DNA from: Bryobacterales bacterium
GTDB taxonomy: Bacteria > Acidobacteriota > Terriglobia > Bryobacterales > Bryobacteraceae
NCBI GenBank assembly: GCA_016713735.1
Contig: JADJOP010000024.1
Coordinates: 1 to 64,000, forward strand
Length of the DNA: 64,000 nt
Direction: 5' to 3'
Part shown: positions 17,898 through 28,386 of the stretch, piece after piece
Layout: each line of letters starts with the position of its first letter
Position numbering within the stretch: the first letter of the stretch is position 1
Notes under the pieces: model-generated
What the model was told of the DNA's origin: nothing
The model's database searches: none
What the model saw: only the letters and a program-made list of their open reading frames with translations
Made by a program: the position numbers and the translations under genes

Positions 17898-19278
17898 CGG
17901 CCCCGGAATCGCCCTCTATTTTCTCCTATTCCACGGGCTCGCGGATGTGTCGTTTCTTTCGGCCGACGAACCGAGGTATGCGGCCATCGGGCGGGAGATG
18001 GCGCAGAGCGGGGATTGGGTGACGCCGCGGTTGAACGGCGAGGCGTGGTTTGAGAAGCCTCCCCTGCTGTATTGGATGACGGCGGCGGCGTGGAAGTTGG
18101 GGCTGCGCGACGAGGCGGCGGCGCGGTTTCCGGTGGCGCTGGTGAGCGCGGGGTTCCTGCTCTTTTTCTACTGGTGGCTGCGGCGGGAGTTTGGGCACGG
18201 GCTGGCGTTTCAGTCGGCATCGATCCTGGCGACGACGGTGGGCTGGGTGGTGTACTCGAACGTTGCGGTGACCGATATTCCGCTGGCGGTGACGTTTGGG
18301 GCGGCGATGCTGCTGGCGATGCCGGCGGCGGGCGGGATGCGGGCGCTGCCGTGGGGCGTGGGCGTGCTGTTGGGGCTGGCGATGCTGGCCAAGGGACTGG
18401 TGCCGGGGGTGCTGGCGCTGCCGCTGCTCTACTTCCATCGCGCGCAGTGGCGGAGGTTGGTGATGATCGGGGGAATTGCGGCGGCGGTGGCGTTGCCGTG
18501 GATGCTGCTGGCGACGGCGCGCAATGGCGGGCAACCGTTTGAGGAGCTGATCCTAAAGCATCACTTCGCGCGGTTCTTCGGCGGCGAGATTCACCATGAG
18601 CGGCCGGTGTGGTTCTATCTGCCGGTGCTGCTGGGCGGACTGTTGCCGTGGACTCCGGCATTGATCGCTTTGCGGGGCCGGGCGGGCGCGGCGGTGGGTT
18701 GGTCAGATGAACGGCTGCGGTACTTCGCGGCATGGGCGGGGTTTGGGTTCGTTTTCTTTAGCGCGTCGACGAACAAGCTGCCGGGGTATCTGCTGCCGAT
18801 TCTGCCGGCGGTGGCGGCGCTGATCGGGTTGCGGCTGAGGTGGACGCGGCCGCTGCGGGTGGCGGTGGGGGCGATGCTGCCGTTGCTCGTGCTAGGGGCG
18901 GCGATGCTGCCCGAGGCGCTGGAGGATGGCTTGAGCCGGGCGCCGCTGCGCTGGGGCAACTTTGCCTGGATGGCGGGGGCGGCGGTATTGGGTTCGTTTT
19001 GTACTCCAGCTGCTGTGGCGGGGTTGGCGCTGTGGGCGAAGCTGACGGTGTATCCTGTGCTCGACCAGCACCTGGGGGCGCGGAAGGTGTGGGAGGAGAT
19101 CCGGCCGAAGGCGGCGGCGACGTGCGTGGAGTGGATTGGGCGCGACTGGCAGTATGGGCTGGATTATTATGCGGTTCCGAGGCTGCCGTCGTGCGAGGTG
19201 GAGCCGCGGGAGTGGGAGCTGGTGGGCGAGGGCGGGGCGCGGCCGAATGTGCGGAAAAAACCGGCGTTGCCTCAATGA
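17824..19278 (+). CDS. ArnT/PMT-like membrane glycosyltransferase (GT39/GT83 type)
   Basis: A polytopic membrane protein of about 480 residues with roughly ten hydrophobic spans. The first periplasmic loop has LSADEPRYAAIGREMAQSGDW, then TPRLNGEAWFEKPPLLYWMT, the hallmark of lipid-linked-sugar transferases such as ArnT. The acidic D-E pair is the catalytic/metal site of the family. Later pieces include FGGEIHHERPVWFYLP and FFSASTNKLPGYLLPILPA, also family-typical. It should transfer a sugar from a polyprenyl phosphate to a lipid or protein outside the inner membrane. The start is uncertain: ATG 17824 overlaps the divergent HIT-like gene by 74 bp, and a TTG near 17872, closer to the first membrane span, is equally possible. 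Confidence 0.82.
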   Translation: MALRERAAHATARIERLLLRLVTFIGPGIALYFLLFHGLADVSFLSADEPRYAAIGREMAQSGDWVTPRLNGEAWFEKPPLLYWMTAAAWKLGLRDEAAARFPVALVSAGFLLFFYWWLRREFGHGLAFQSASILATTVGWVVYSNVAVTDIPLAVTFGAAMLLAMPAAGGMRALPWGVGVLLGLAMLAKGLVPGVLALPLLYFHRAQWRRLVMIGGIAAAVALPWMLLATARNGGQPFEELILKHHFARFFGGEIHHERPVWFYLPVLLGGLLPWTPALIALRGRAGAAVGWSDERLRYFAAWAGFGFVFFSASTNKLPGYLLPILPAVAALIGLRLRWTRPLRVAVGAMLPLLVLGAAMLPEALEDGLSRAPLRWGNFAWMAGAAVLGSFCTPAAVAGLALWAKLTVYPVLDQHLGARKVWEEIRPKAAATCVEWIGRDWQYGLDYYAVPRLPSCEVEPREWELVGEGGARPNVRKKPALPQ

Positions 19279-19305
19279 CCCTATTCTTGATATAGTTTGG
19301 GGAGT

Positions 19306-21583
19306 ATGAAGGCTTCCAACCCTCAGTGGCGTGATGTGCTGGCCTCGCGGATTGCTCCGCACCTGGCGGCCGAGATTGACCGGTTCGACAACGAGGCGGC
19401 GCTGAAACGGCAGGGGAAGTTGGAGGACAAGGTCTTTGCCGAGACGCGGTTGCGGCGCGGGGCCTATGGCCAGCGCTACGACAACGGGCAGCGCTATGAC
19501 GGCAAGGTGGCGCGGACGCTCACCTATCCGTCGGCGAACACGAAGGGCCCGAACACGCTGTGGGACGCGCCGGGGATGCAACGCATCAAGATCCCGTACG
19601 GGGGCTTGAACGCGGAGCAGATGGAAGTGTTGGCGGAGCTGGCCGAGGAGTACTCGGACGGCATCGCGCACGTCACCACACGGCAGGATTTCCAGCTGCA
19701 CTTCATCCATATTGAAGACACGCCGACGATCATGCGGCGGCTGGCGGCGGTGGGCATCACGACGCGCGAGGCCTGCGGCAACACGGTGCGCAACGTGACG
19801 GGCTGCCCGATTGCGGGCGTGTGCCGGACGGAGTCGTTTGACGTGACGCCCTATGCGCATGCGCTGACGCATTTTCTGCTGGGGCATCCGGACTGCCAGG
19901 ATTTCGGGCGGAAGTTCAAGATCAGCTTTTCCGGTTGCCGCGATGAAGCCTGCGCGCTGGCGCACATGCATGACCTGGGCGCGCTGGCGGTGATCAAGGA
20001 AGTGAATGGCCAGCCGAAGCGGGGCTTTGAGGTGCTGGTGGGCGGCGGGCTGGGAACAGTGCCGCAGCAGGCGAAGCTGTTGACGGAGTTCCTGCCGGAA
20101 GAGGAGCTGCTGCCGACAGCGCAGGCGATTTGCCGTGTGTTTGCGCGGTTGGGCGAGAAGAAGAACCGCAACACGGCGCGGCTGAAGTTTGTCATCCAGA
20201 AGATCGGCATTGAAGAGTTCCGGCGGCTGGTGGCCGAGGAGCGGACGGTGCTGGCGCAGGATGAGCGCTGGACGGCGTTTCTGGCCGATGTGGACGGCAA
20301 GGCCGAGCAGCCGGCGAAGCCGTCGGCGCTGCTGCAGATTGCGGGCACGCGCGATATCGGCTTTGAGCGCTGGCGCTCGACCAACGTCTATGCGCAGCGG
20401 CAGGCGGGCTACGTGACGGTGACGGTTTCCCTGCCCCTGGGCGACATCACGGCGAACCAGTTGCGGAAGCTGGCCGATATCGCGCGCTCTTATGTGCGCG
20501 AGACGGTGCGGACGACGGTGGAACAGAACATGGTGCTGCGCTGGGTGAGCGAGGCCGACCTGCCGGCGCTCTATGCGGAGCTGGCGAGCGTGGGGCTCTC
20601 CGGAAGCCGGCGCGGGGACGGTGGTGGATGTGGTGGCATGCCCCGGTACGGATACGTGCAAGCTGGGCATTTCGAGCTCGCGCGGGCTGGCGGGCGAATT
20701 GCGATCGCGGCTGGGGGCCAAGCAGTGGGAGTTGGATGAAGCCATTCGCGGGCTGCACATCAAGGTGTCAGGCTGCTTCAACTCGTGCGGGCAGCATCAT
20801 GTGGCCGACCTTGGCTTCTATGGCGTGAGCCGCAACAAGAACGGCTACACGGTGCCGCATTTCCAGGTGGTGTTAGGCGGGCAGTGGGAGCGCAATGCGG
20901 GCTCCTACGGACTGGCGATTGGCGCCGTGCCCTCGAAGCGCGTGCCGGATACGGTGGAGCGCATCGCCGAGCGGTATCTCTCCGAGCGCACGCCGGGTGA
21001 GAGCTTCCACGCCTACATCGGGCGGATCGGCAAGGCCAAGGCGAAGCTCATGATTGAAGACCTGATGACGGTGCCGCCGCATGATGTGGACCCGAGCTTC
21101 TATGTCGATTGGGCCGATGCGCGCGAGTACACGACGGGCGATATCGGCGTGGGCGAGTGCGCGGGCGAAGTGGTGAGTCCGATCGAGTTTCAACTGACGG
21201 CGTGTGAACGCGAGGTATTTGAAGCGCAGTTGGCGCTGGAGGCCAATGAGATTGCGCGGGCGTCGACGCTGGCCTATGAAGCGATGATGCACGCCGCGGC
21301 GGCGCTGCTTTCCTGGCGCGTGTTGCCGCTGGGCGATGGGCCAGATGGCATCGCGGCGAACTTCAAGACGCACTTTATCGACACGGAGCTGTTCTGGGAT
21401 CCGTTCGCGGGCGGCAAGTTCGGCCACTATTACCTGGCGGCGCATGAACGGCACATGGCATGGAAGGCGGGCGGCGCGGGGCCTGATCCGGATGCGACGC
21501 GGCGGTTGATTGAGGAGTCGCAACTGGTGATTGAGGCGGCGCACTCCTGCTATGCGAAGCTGGCCAGCCAGAAGGCGGCCTAG
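19306..21583 (+). CDS. Siroheme nitrite/sulfite reductase with C-terminal helical extension, frameshifted
   Basis: A ferredoxin-type nitrite/sulfite reductase. The two-fold repeat is visible: IKIPYGGLNAEQMEVLAELAEEY, then HVTTRQDFQLHFI in the first half, and the cofactor motifs ACPGTDTCKLG and GCFNSCGQHH that bind the 4Fe-4S cluster and siroheme. A frame change near 20600 separates ELASVGLS from GAGTVVDVVACPG; the motif is complete once corrected. After the catalytic part comes about 130 residues of helical sequence (EREVFEAQLALEANEIARA, then AYEAMMHAAAALLSW) that is not part of the core enzyme and resembles HEPN-like helical domains. ATG 19306 follows GGGGAG. Whether it reduces nitrite or sulfite cannot be settled here. 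The small gene 17 bp downstream is probably co-transcribed. Confidence 0.85.
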
Positions 21584-21600
21584 GCCGGGGACGAGGAACG

Positions 21601-22104
21601 ATGCAACATTTCAAGGTCAAATTGTTTGCGACGGCGCAGGACGCTCCGGTGCATGAGGCGATTGCGGTGTTTCACCGCTGGATTCAGGAGAGCGCGCTCG
21701 ATGAGACGCTGATCGACGTGGCCGACTATCTGCATGTGCCGCAGGGTCCGGGGATCATCCTGGTGGCGCATGAGGGCATCTATTCGCTGGACACAGAGAA
21801 CGGGCGGCTGGGGCTGACCTACACGCGGCGGACGGAGCTCGATGGCACCGACGAAGAGCGGTTGCGGCAGGCCGTGGGAGCCGTGGGGCGGGCGGCGGAA
21901 TTATTGGAATCGTCGCGGGAATTTCACGGGAAACTGGCGTTTGACCGCGGGCAGTGGGAGGTGGCGGTGAACGACCGGCTGCTGGCGCCGAACACGGCGG
22001 AGACCTATGAGAAGCTGCTGCCGGCGCTAGCGGGCGTGTTTCCCGGCAAACGGTTCGCGCATGTGGGCGAGCGGCGTCAGTTGTTGCGGGTGGCGGTGAG
22101 CTGA
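21601..22104 (+). CDS. Conserved-looking protein of unknown function downstream of the siroheme reductase
   Basis: A 167-residue soluble protein, start ATG behind GAGGAACG. It begins MQHFKVKLFATAQ, contains AVFHRWIQESALDETLIDVADY and YLHVPQGPGIILVAHEGIYSLD, and ends in FPGKRFAHVGERRQLLRVAV. I recognise no catalytic motif, signal peptide or membrane span. The 17-bp gap to the reductase implies one operon, so a role in assembling or supplying that enzyme is possible but unproven. Confidence 0.6.
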   Translation: MQHFKVKLFATAQDAPVHEAIAVFHRWIQESALDETLIDVADYLHVPQGPGIILVAHEGIYSLDTENGRLGLTYTRRTELDGTDEERLRQAVGAVGRAAELLESSREFHGKLAFDRGQWEVAVNDRLLAPNTAETYEKLLPALAGVFPGKRFAHVGERRQLLRVAVS

Positions 22105-22200
22105 GCGGCGACCCTGCGTATTTCCGAGTAAATCGCATTTCTTTTCCCTGGTTTTTCTATTCCGTTCGTGATAGCGTACGGGGCCGGGAGGAGGTGTGTG

Positions 22201-23019
22201 ATGGCACTGCAGATGGAACCACCATCAGCGACGGTGAATGGCGGGGATGCGATCACGTTTGTGGTGAAGGACGGGGGCGCTCCCGTGCCGGTGGAGAGTT
22301 GGGAACTTTCAGGCGGGGGGACGCTGCGGGATGGTGTGTTCACGGCGCCGAAGGTGGTGCTGCAGAGCGTCCGATCCGCAGTGACGGCACGGACGGCGAC
22401 GGGGAGTGTGGCCGCGGAGGTGACGACATCTCCGGCGAATCAGTGGATCATGCTGCTGGCGGCCTATTTCGCGCTGGTGGTGGCGGGCGGCGTGTGGGGC
22501 GTGTTCTGGCTGTTTGAGCTGACCGCGAAACAGTCGGCGGCGGAGGGGTGGCTGTTTCTGCTGATGTCGGCGCTGTGCGGCGGGCTGGGGTCGTGCCTGC
22601 ATGGGATCAACTCGCTGACGGCATACGTGGGGGCCAAGCAGTTTCAGAGCAGTTGGTCTCTTTACTACATGGCGCGGCCGGTGGTGGGGGGCATTCTGGG
22701 GCCGTTGATGTTTCTGGTGTTCCGCTCGAACCTGATGGGCGACACGCAGCAGGTGAACATGAACGACTGGCTGGCGGTGGCGGCGTTGACGGGGATCAGC
22801 GGGCTCTTCGCCGACAAAGCGGTGGAGAAGCTGAAGCAGGTGGTGGATGTGGTGTTCAGCGTGCCGAAGGATGCGCGGCCGGACAAGTTAGAGAAGAAGG
22901 CGCAGGCTCCGCCAGGGCAGGCAGGAATGGGCGGGGCAGGCGAACAGCAGGCGCCGGCGACGGAGAGCTCGGCGGGCGACGTGACGGAAGAGGTGAAGAA
23001 GAAGGGCGCGGGGGCCTGA
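22201..23019 (+). CDS. Membrane protein with Ig-like N-terminal region, function unknown
   Basis: A 272-residue protein preceded by a strong GGGAGGAGGT. Residues 1-75 read as a small beta-rich domain (PPSATVNGGDAITFVVKDGG, then SWELSGGGTLRDGVFTAP), similar to bacterial Ig-like repeats. Several hydrophobic segments follow (IMLLAAYFALVVAGGVWGVFWLF, about 80-100; GWLFLLMSALCGGLGSCLHG; VVGGILGPLMFLVF; LAVAALTGISGLFA). The C-terminal 60 residues are charged and Lys/Ala-rich. I do not recognise the family. It stands alone, with about 95 bp before it and a convergent methyltransferase after. Confidence 0.6.
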   Translation: MALQMEPPSATVNGGDAITFVVKDGGAPVPVESWELSGGGTLRDGVFTAPKVVLQSVRSAVTARTATGSVAAEVTTSPANQWIMLLAAYFALVVAGGVWGVFWLFELTAKQSAAEGWLFLLMSALCGGLGSCLHGINSLTAYVGAKQFQSSWSLYYMARPVVGGILGPLMFLVFRSNLMGDTQQVNMNDWLAVAALTGISGLFADKAVEKLKQVVDVVFSVPKDARPDKLEKKAQAPPGQAGMGGAGEQQAPATESSAGDVTEEVKKKGAGA

Positions 23020-23044
23020 GGAAGGAGAGCCCGGCCCGCGCGGC

Positions 23045-24064
23045 TTAGCCGGCCCAACTGGTGATGAGCTGCTCCATGGAGTGCGGCACGTCGGCGATCT
23101 CGTTGCGGGCGAAGCCGGCGGCGCGAAACATCTCTTCGAATTCGGCGAAGGTATAGGCGTCGCCTTCGGCGGTGGAAGCGAGCATGACCATGGCGAAGGA
23201 GGCTGAGACGGGCGGCGTGATGCGGTCCTCGTTGGGGACGAACTCGAGCGTCATCACGCGGCCGCCGGGGGCCAGCGCCGGGAGCAGGCGTTTGAGCAGG
23301 GCGATGTTGCGCGCGGGCGAGAAGTGGTGGAGCAGGTTGGGGAGCAGGATGACGTCGTAGGGGCCTTCGAGATCGACTTCGAAGGCGTCGCCTTCAATGA
23401 AGCTGAAGTTGGCGTTGAGTCCGGCAACGGCAACGTGTGCGCGGGTGACGGGGAGGACGCCGGGGAAATCGAGCGCGGTGACGTGGGCGGCGGGGTTGGC
23501 GCGAACGATGGAGATGCCGAAGGCGCCGTGGCTGGCGGCGATATCGAGAACGCGGCAGGGGTTGAGTGTGGCCAGTTGCTGGGCCATATAGACGGCCGGG
23601 GGCATCATCATGGGCATCATGGCGCGGGCGAAATCCTTCCAGACGGGGTCGTCGAAATCGACGGTGCCCTGGCCGGTGAGCGCGGTGCGGCCGGTGCGGA
23701 TGGCCTTGGTGGCGTTACGGAATCCTGAGGTCAGTTCGTCGTTGAGGAAGAAGAGGCGGACGGCGCCGACGTAGGCAGGCGAGTGTTCGTTGAGGAAGAC
23801 GGCGGAGTCCTGAGTGAGCGCGTAGGCGGGGTGAGGCGGCAGCGCGGTTTTGGTGAGGAAGCCCTGGACGGTGAGGTGGTCGCAGAGGATGCGGACGCCG
23901 CGGGGCGACGCGTGGGTGTGGGTGGCGATGGCTTCGGGCGTGGTGAAGCCGTCGGCGATGGCCGTGAAGATGCCGATGTCGAGGGCGGCGTTGAGCACAT
24001 AGGCTCGCTGATAGCCGCTGATGGTGTCGAAGAAGAGTCCGGGATTGGGTTCGCTGGCTGGCAT
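23045..24064 (-). CDS. Class I SAM-dependent O-methyltransferase
   Basis: A 339-residue methyltransferase of the plant-type/acetylserotonin O-methyltransferase family. An N-terminal winged-helix dimerisation domain (about 10-100, YVLNAALDIGIFTAIADG, then VRILCDHLTVQGFL) is followed by the SAM fold: RVLDIAASHGAFGISIVRANP (motif I), VTALDFPGVLPVTR, NFSFIEGDAFEVD and DVILLPNLLHHF. The C-terminal part ends EEMFRAAGFARNEIADVPHSM. Such enzymes methylate hydroxyl groups of small aromatic or polyketide-like molecules; the substrate here is unknown and no biosynthetic cluster surrounds it. Confidence 0.85.
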   Translation of the reverse strand: MPASEPNPGLFFDTISGYQRAYVLNAALDIGIFTAIADGFTTPEAIATHTHASPRGVRILCDHLTVQGFLTKTALPPHPAYALTQDSAVFLNEHSPAYVGAVRLFFLNDELTSGFRNATKAIRTGRTALTGQGTVDFDDPVWKDFARAMMPMMMPPAVYMAQQLATLNPCRVLDIAASHGAFGISIVRANPAAHVTALDFPGVLPVTRAHVAVAGLNANFSFIEGDAFEVDLEGPYDVILLPNLLHHFSPARNIALLKRLLPALAPGGRVMTLEFVPNEDRITPPVSASFAMVMLASTAEGDAYTFAEFEEMFRAAGFARNEIADVPHSMEQLITSWAG

Positions 24065-24130
24065 GGGTTCGCTTAGTATACGCGGGAAACGGAGGCCGGA
24101 TGGCGCACGGCGATGCGGCGCGGGGCGCGG

Positions 24131-25700
24131 CTACTTCTTCAGCGGCAGGTTGAGGCCGACGACCTGGCCGTCGCTGAGGAGCCGTGCGCGGAGGGTGGCG
24201 TAGGGCAGCGCGTGGAGCGGCGTCGAGGAGTCAAGCGAGAGGGCGGCGGCGGTGGCGGCGGGCCTGGCCGAGTGCCATGAAGGTCCACTCGATGCGGATG
24301 GCGCCGTAGGCGACGTGGGAGGAGCTGAGGCAGGTGGGCGTGAGGAGGTTCTCGGCTTCGGCGGGGTTGGGAAGCAGGGAGCGGTAAGAGATGCCGAAGG
24401 GGCCCCAGTCGTCGCCGCCGAAGACGAAGCCTTCGTTGTACGCCGCGCCGTCGCGAACGATGCGGCGCACGTGGTGCGTGTCGGGCGGCCAGTAGGAGAC
24501 GGCGATGGGATCGTCGACGGGCGTGGGATTGACGCGGCGGGTGTGGTGTTCGGTGATCACATAGGGACCGACCATGCGGCGGGCGTCACGCACGTAGAGC
24601 GAGCGCGGCCAGTTGGCGTTGTCGGTGAACTCGTCGGCGCAGAGTCCCCAACCGAGCCAGGCAGCGCGTGTGGCCTCGCTCACCTCGGGTTCGTTTTGCA
24701 GATACCAGATGAGGCCCTGGGTGAACTCGCGGTGTTCGCGCGTGATGCGTGCGCGGGTGGCGTGGTCGCCGCCGGGATAGCCGAAGTTCATGCCGTAGAG
24801 ATTGGCTGAGAGGTCGTGCCAGGAGCCGAGGTCGGTTTTGCCGTTGGGGAGGTTGGCGCCAGGGGTGAAGAGCTTGCCGCCGGCGGCCATGTAGCGGCGG
24901 TAGATTTCGTAGTTGGCTTTGGAGTAGGTCGGCGGTTTGGCGACAGGGGTTAGGTTGGAGGGATTGCGGGTGAGGCAGAGGCGGAAGCAGAAGCCCTGGA
25001 GGCGGTGGTCGCCTGAGCCGGGAGTGCCGAAGGGCTCGTTCTGAATGGTGGGGATGAGGCCGGAGGAGGGGTCGCCGGGAATGCGGTAGGGATCGACGCG
25101 GACGGCAAACTGGCGGTAGGTGTTCACGTCGCGGATGCCGTTTTTGGTTTCGTTGTAAGTGGCGTTGGATTCGCGGCCGATGACGGTATGGACGCCGGCA
25201 AGCGCGAGGAGATCGCCTTCGATGGTGGCGTCGAGGAAGACGAGCCCTTCGACGCGTGCGCCATTGGCGAATTCGAGGGCGGCGATGCGGCGTGAGTTGG
25301 GGTGGAAGTGGACGCGGGTGAGTGTGTGATGGCGGCGGATGGTCACGCGGTGTTCTGCGAGCCATGCGTTGTAGACACGCTCGGCGACGGAAGATTCGAA
25401 CTTGTAGATGGGTTCGCTTTTTCCATAGGCACGGCCGATGCGCTGGTAGAACTCGCGGGCGAGGCCGCCGAAGCCGATGTCGTTGCGGAACTCGTGGTTG
25501 TTGACGTCGGAGGAGCCGAGGCCTTCGACGGAGAAACCGCCGACGTGGCCGTAGGGTTCGATCAGTTCGACGGTGCGGCCCATGCGGGCGCTTTGGATGG
25601 CGGCGGTGACGCCGGCGGCGCTGCCGCCATAGATGACGATGTCGGCGGCGAGCAGGAGTGAGGAGCAGAACAGGAGAGCAGCGGCAAGGCGGGCGGCCAT
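24131..25700 (-). CDS. Exported FAD-dependent oxidoreductase, 3' frameshift
   Basis: Starts MAARLAAALLFCSSLLLAA, a signal peptide, directly followed by DIVIYGGSAAGVTAAIQSARMG, the dinucleotide-binding motif of the FAD_oxidored family. The LIEPYGHVGGFSVEGLGSSD region and FLDATIEGDLLALAGV are also typical. The frame is lost near 24268 in a run of GCC-like codons. In the shifted frame it continues AATAAALSLDSSTPLHALPY and ends NLPLKK at a TAG at 24131, giving about 523 residues. Exported members are common in Acidobacteria and Planctomycetes and may act on sugars or cell-wall derivatives; the substrate is unknown. The gene is monocistronic. Confidence 0.82.
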
Positions 25701-25877
25701 GGCTTCAGCATAGTGCACGCCGTGGGCGGTGGCGTTGGAGGTAGGTCCTGTGGAAGTAGATCCGATTGGGTCGAGGCAGGCCGCGAGGGAGCGGGCAGCC
25801 CCGTCGCTGCGGGGTTGCGGCGGGGGGCGAGGGCCTCCCACCCGGGCGATCCTTGGTTGTGCCGGCTGGGCTGAGAT

Positions 25878-28358
25878 ATGCTGATGGGCATGCGTTTCTG
25901 GGCCCTGCTGGGGCTGGTTTCCCCGTTATTTGCGGCCGAGGTGAGCTATCAGCGCGAGGTGCGCCCGGTGCTGGCTGAGCGATGCGCGGTGTGCCATGGA
26001 GCGCGCAACGCGAGCGCGGGCTTGTCGGTGGCGAGCGTGGCGGCGATGGTGAAGGGCGGGGCGTCGGGGGCGGCGGTGAAGCCGGGGGACGCAGAGGGCA
26101 GCCTGCTCGTGGCCACCATCAGCGGCGAGAAGCCAAAGATGCCGAAGGTGGGCGCGCCGTTGACGGCCGGGCAGGTGGCGGTGATCCGGCGTTGGATTGC
26201 GGAAGGGGCAAAGGACGATTCGGCGGGCGCGGGCGAGGAGACGTGGTGGTCGCTGAGGCCGCTCGGGGCAGTGAGTGTGCCGGCGGAGAAGGGTTGGGGA
26301 ACGACGCCACTGGATGCGTTCCTGCTGCGGGCGATGCGGGCCAAGGGGCTGGAGCCATCGCCGGAAGCGGACAAGCGGACGCTAGTGCGGCGCGTCTATT
26401 TCGATCTGACGGGATTGCCGCCGTCGACGGCTGAGGTGGAGGCGTTTGTGCGGGACACGGCGGCGGATGCCTGGGAGCGGCTGGTGGACAAGCTGCTCGA
26501 GTCGCCGCGCTATGGCGAGCGCTGGGCGCGGCACTGGTTGGATGCGGCGCATTATGGCGAGTCGCATGGCTATGACAAGGACAAGCCGCGGTTGAACGCG
26601 TGGCCGTATCGCGATTGGGTGATCGAGGCGCTGAACAACGACAAGCCCTATGCGCGCTTCATTCAAGAGCAGGTGGCCGGCGATGTGTTGTGGCCGAACG
26701 ACCCGAAAGCACTGGTGGCGACGGGGTTCCTGGCGGCTGGACCGTGGGATTTCGTGGGGCATCAGGAGTTGCGCGAAGGGACGGTGGATAAGGACCTGAC
26801 GCGCGTTCTTGATCGCGACGATGTGGTGGCGCAGGTGATGTCGTCGGTGACGAGCATGACGGCGCATTGCGCACGCTGTCACGATCACAAGTTCGATCCG
26901 ATTCCGCAGCGCGAATACTACAATCTGCAAGCGGTGTTTGCGGGCGTGGACCGTGCGGAGCGGCCGTTTGACGATGATCCGGCGGTGTATGCGCGGCGGC
27001 GGGCGCTGCTTGCCGAAAAGCAGGCGGTGCAGCGGCGGCTGCATCCGTTGCTGAACAAGGTGGAGTTTGCATCGAGCGAAGCGATCACGGCGCTGGATGT
27101 GCGCATTCAGGATGCGAGCCTGTTGCTGGCGCATTTGGGTACGCCAAAGAACGCCGCCGAGGAGGCCGAGAAGAAGGAGCTCGAAGCGCGGCGCGTGGCT
27201 GACCGGGCGAAGCGGAAGCTGTTGGTGGATGCGATTGTCGGGCCGGATACCTACGCGGCGATGGCACTGCTGGAGCAGGAGTTGAAGGCCATCGATGCGC
27301 GCGTGGCGGAGTTGCCGAAGCCGCGGGCGGTGTATGCGGCGGCGAGCTATTTTCCGCGCGCGGGGAATTTCCGGCCGTCGCTTGCGCCGCGTGCGGTGCA
27401 TGTGTTGGATCGCGGCAACGTGCGCGCGCCGAAGGAAGAGGCAACGCCGGGGGCGCTGTCGTGTGTGAAGGGATTGCCGGCGAATTTCGATGTGCGGGGA
27501 AGCGAGGAAGGCGCGCGGCGGGCGGCGCTGGCGCAGTGGTTGACCGATCGCGGCAACGTGCTCACGTGGCGCAGCGTGGTGAACCGCGTGTGGCAGCATC
27601 ATTTCGGCACCGGCATTGTGGATTCGGCGAACGATTTTGGGCGCATGGGCGGGAAGCCGTCGCATCCGGAGTTGCTTGACTGGCTGGCGGTGTGGTTCCG
27701 CGATGACGCGCGCGGATCGTTGAAACAGCTGCACCGGTTGATTGTGACGAGCGCGGTGTACAAGCAGTCGTCGGCGCAGCGTGACGATGGGGCGAAGGTG
27801 GATGCCGAGAACCGGCTGTTGTGGCGGATGAACCGCACGCGGCTGGATGCCGAGGCGCTGCGCGATGCGATGCTGGCCGTGGCCGGGAAGCTCGACTTGA
27901 CGATGGGCGGGCCGCCGGTGCGGATGTTTTTCTTCAAGGACGACCACTCGCCGGTGTACGACTATGCGCGGTTCGATCCCACGACGCCGGGGGCGAACCG
28001 GCGCAGCATCTACCGCTTCATTGTGCGCAGCGTACCGGACCCGTTTATGGACAGGCTCGATTGCCCCGACCCGTCGGTATTAACGGCGAAGCGTTCGACG
28101 ACGATCACGGCGATTCAGGCGCTGGCGGTGTGGAACAACCCGTTTGTGCTGCGCATGGCGAAGGAGTTTGCGGCGCGAGTGGAGGCGGGGCGTGTGGAAG
28201 CCGAAGGCGGCGGTGTGGAGCGGGCCGTGCGGCTGGCGCTGGGGCGTGAGGCGACCGAGGCCGAGCGCGCGGAGTATGCGGCCTATGCGAAGAAGCACGG
28301 CCTGGCGAACCTGTGCCGCGTGTTGTTCAACACGAATGAGTTTTTGTTTGTCGATTGA
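25878..28358 (+). CDS. PSD1/DUF1549/DUF1553 exported cytochrome c-like protein
   Basis: An 826-residue exported protein of the planctomycete-type cytochrome family. After the signal peptide comes a heme-binding domain with CAVCHG near residue 36. Then DUF1549 (RVYFDLTGLPPSTAEVEAF, RYGERWARHWLDAAHYGES) with a second CxxCH in HCARCHDHKFDPIP, and DUF1553 at the C-terminus (VNRVWQHHFGTGIVDSANDFG, HPELLDWLAVWF, TITAIQALAVWNNPFVLRMA). The protein is nearly always paired with DUF1501, which follows after 28 bp. Their joint role is unknown; a link to polysaccharide use has been suggested for the families. Three in-frame ATGs lie within 12 bp at the start; the first is used. Confidence 0.9.
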   Translation: MLMGMRFWALLGLVSPLFAAEVSYQREVRPVLAERCAVCHGARNASAGLSVASVAAMVKGGASGAAVKPGDAEGSLLVATISGEKPKMPKVGAPLTAGQVAVIRRWIAEGAKDDSAGAGEETWWSLRPLGAVSVPAEKGWGTTPLDAFLLRAMRAKGLEPSPEADKRTLVRRVYFDLTGLPPSTAEVEAFVRDTAADAWERLVDKLLESPRYGERWARHWLDAAHYGESHGYDKDKPRLNAWPYRDWVIEALNNDKPYARFIQEQVAGDVLWPNDPKALVATGFLAAGPWDFVGHQELREGTVDKDLTRVLDRDDVVAQVMSSVTSMTAHCARCHDHKFDPIPQREYYNLQAVFAGVDRAERPFDDDPAVYARRRALLAEKQAVQRRLHPLLNKVEFASSEAITALDVRIQDASLLLAHLGTPKNAAEEAEKKELEARRVADRAKRKLLVDAIVGPDTYAAMALLEQELKAIDARVAELPKPRAVYAAASYFPRAGNFRPSLAPRAVHVLDRGNVRAPKEEATPGALSCVKGLPANFDVRGSEEGARRAALAQWLTDRGNVLTWRSVVNRVWQHHFGTGIVDSANDFGRMGGKPSHPELLDWLAVWFRDDARGSLKQLHRLIVTSAVYKQSSAQRDDGAKVDAENRLLWRMNRTRLDAEALRDAMLAVAGKLDLTMGGPPVRMFFFKDDHSPVYDYARFDPTTPGANRRSIYRFIVRSVPDPFMDRLDCPDPSVLTAKRSTTITAIQALAVWNNPFVLRMAKEFAARVEAGRVEAEGGGVERAVRLALGREATEAERAEYAAYAKKHGLANLCRVLFNTNEFLFVD

Positions 28359-28386
28359 TCTTGTGTGCGGGTGATTGAGGAGCGCG

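Noticed and set aside
19267..19296. Sigma-70-like promoter (TTGCCT, 18 bp, TATAGT) before the siroheme reductase
   Set aside because: The -10 element would place transcription start within a few bases of the ATG and downstream of the visible ribosome-binding site, so it is probably chance.
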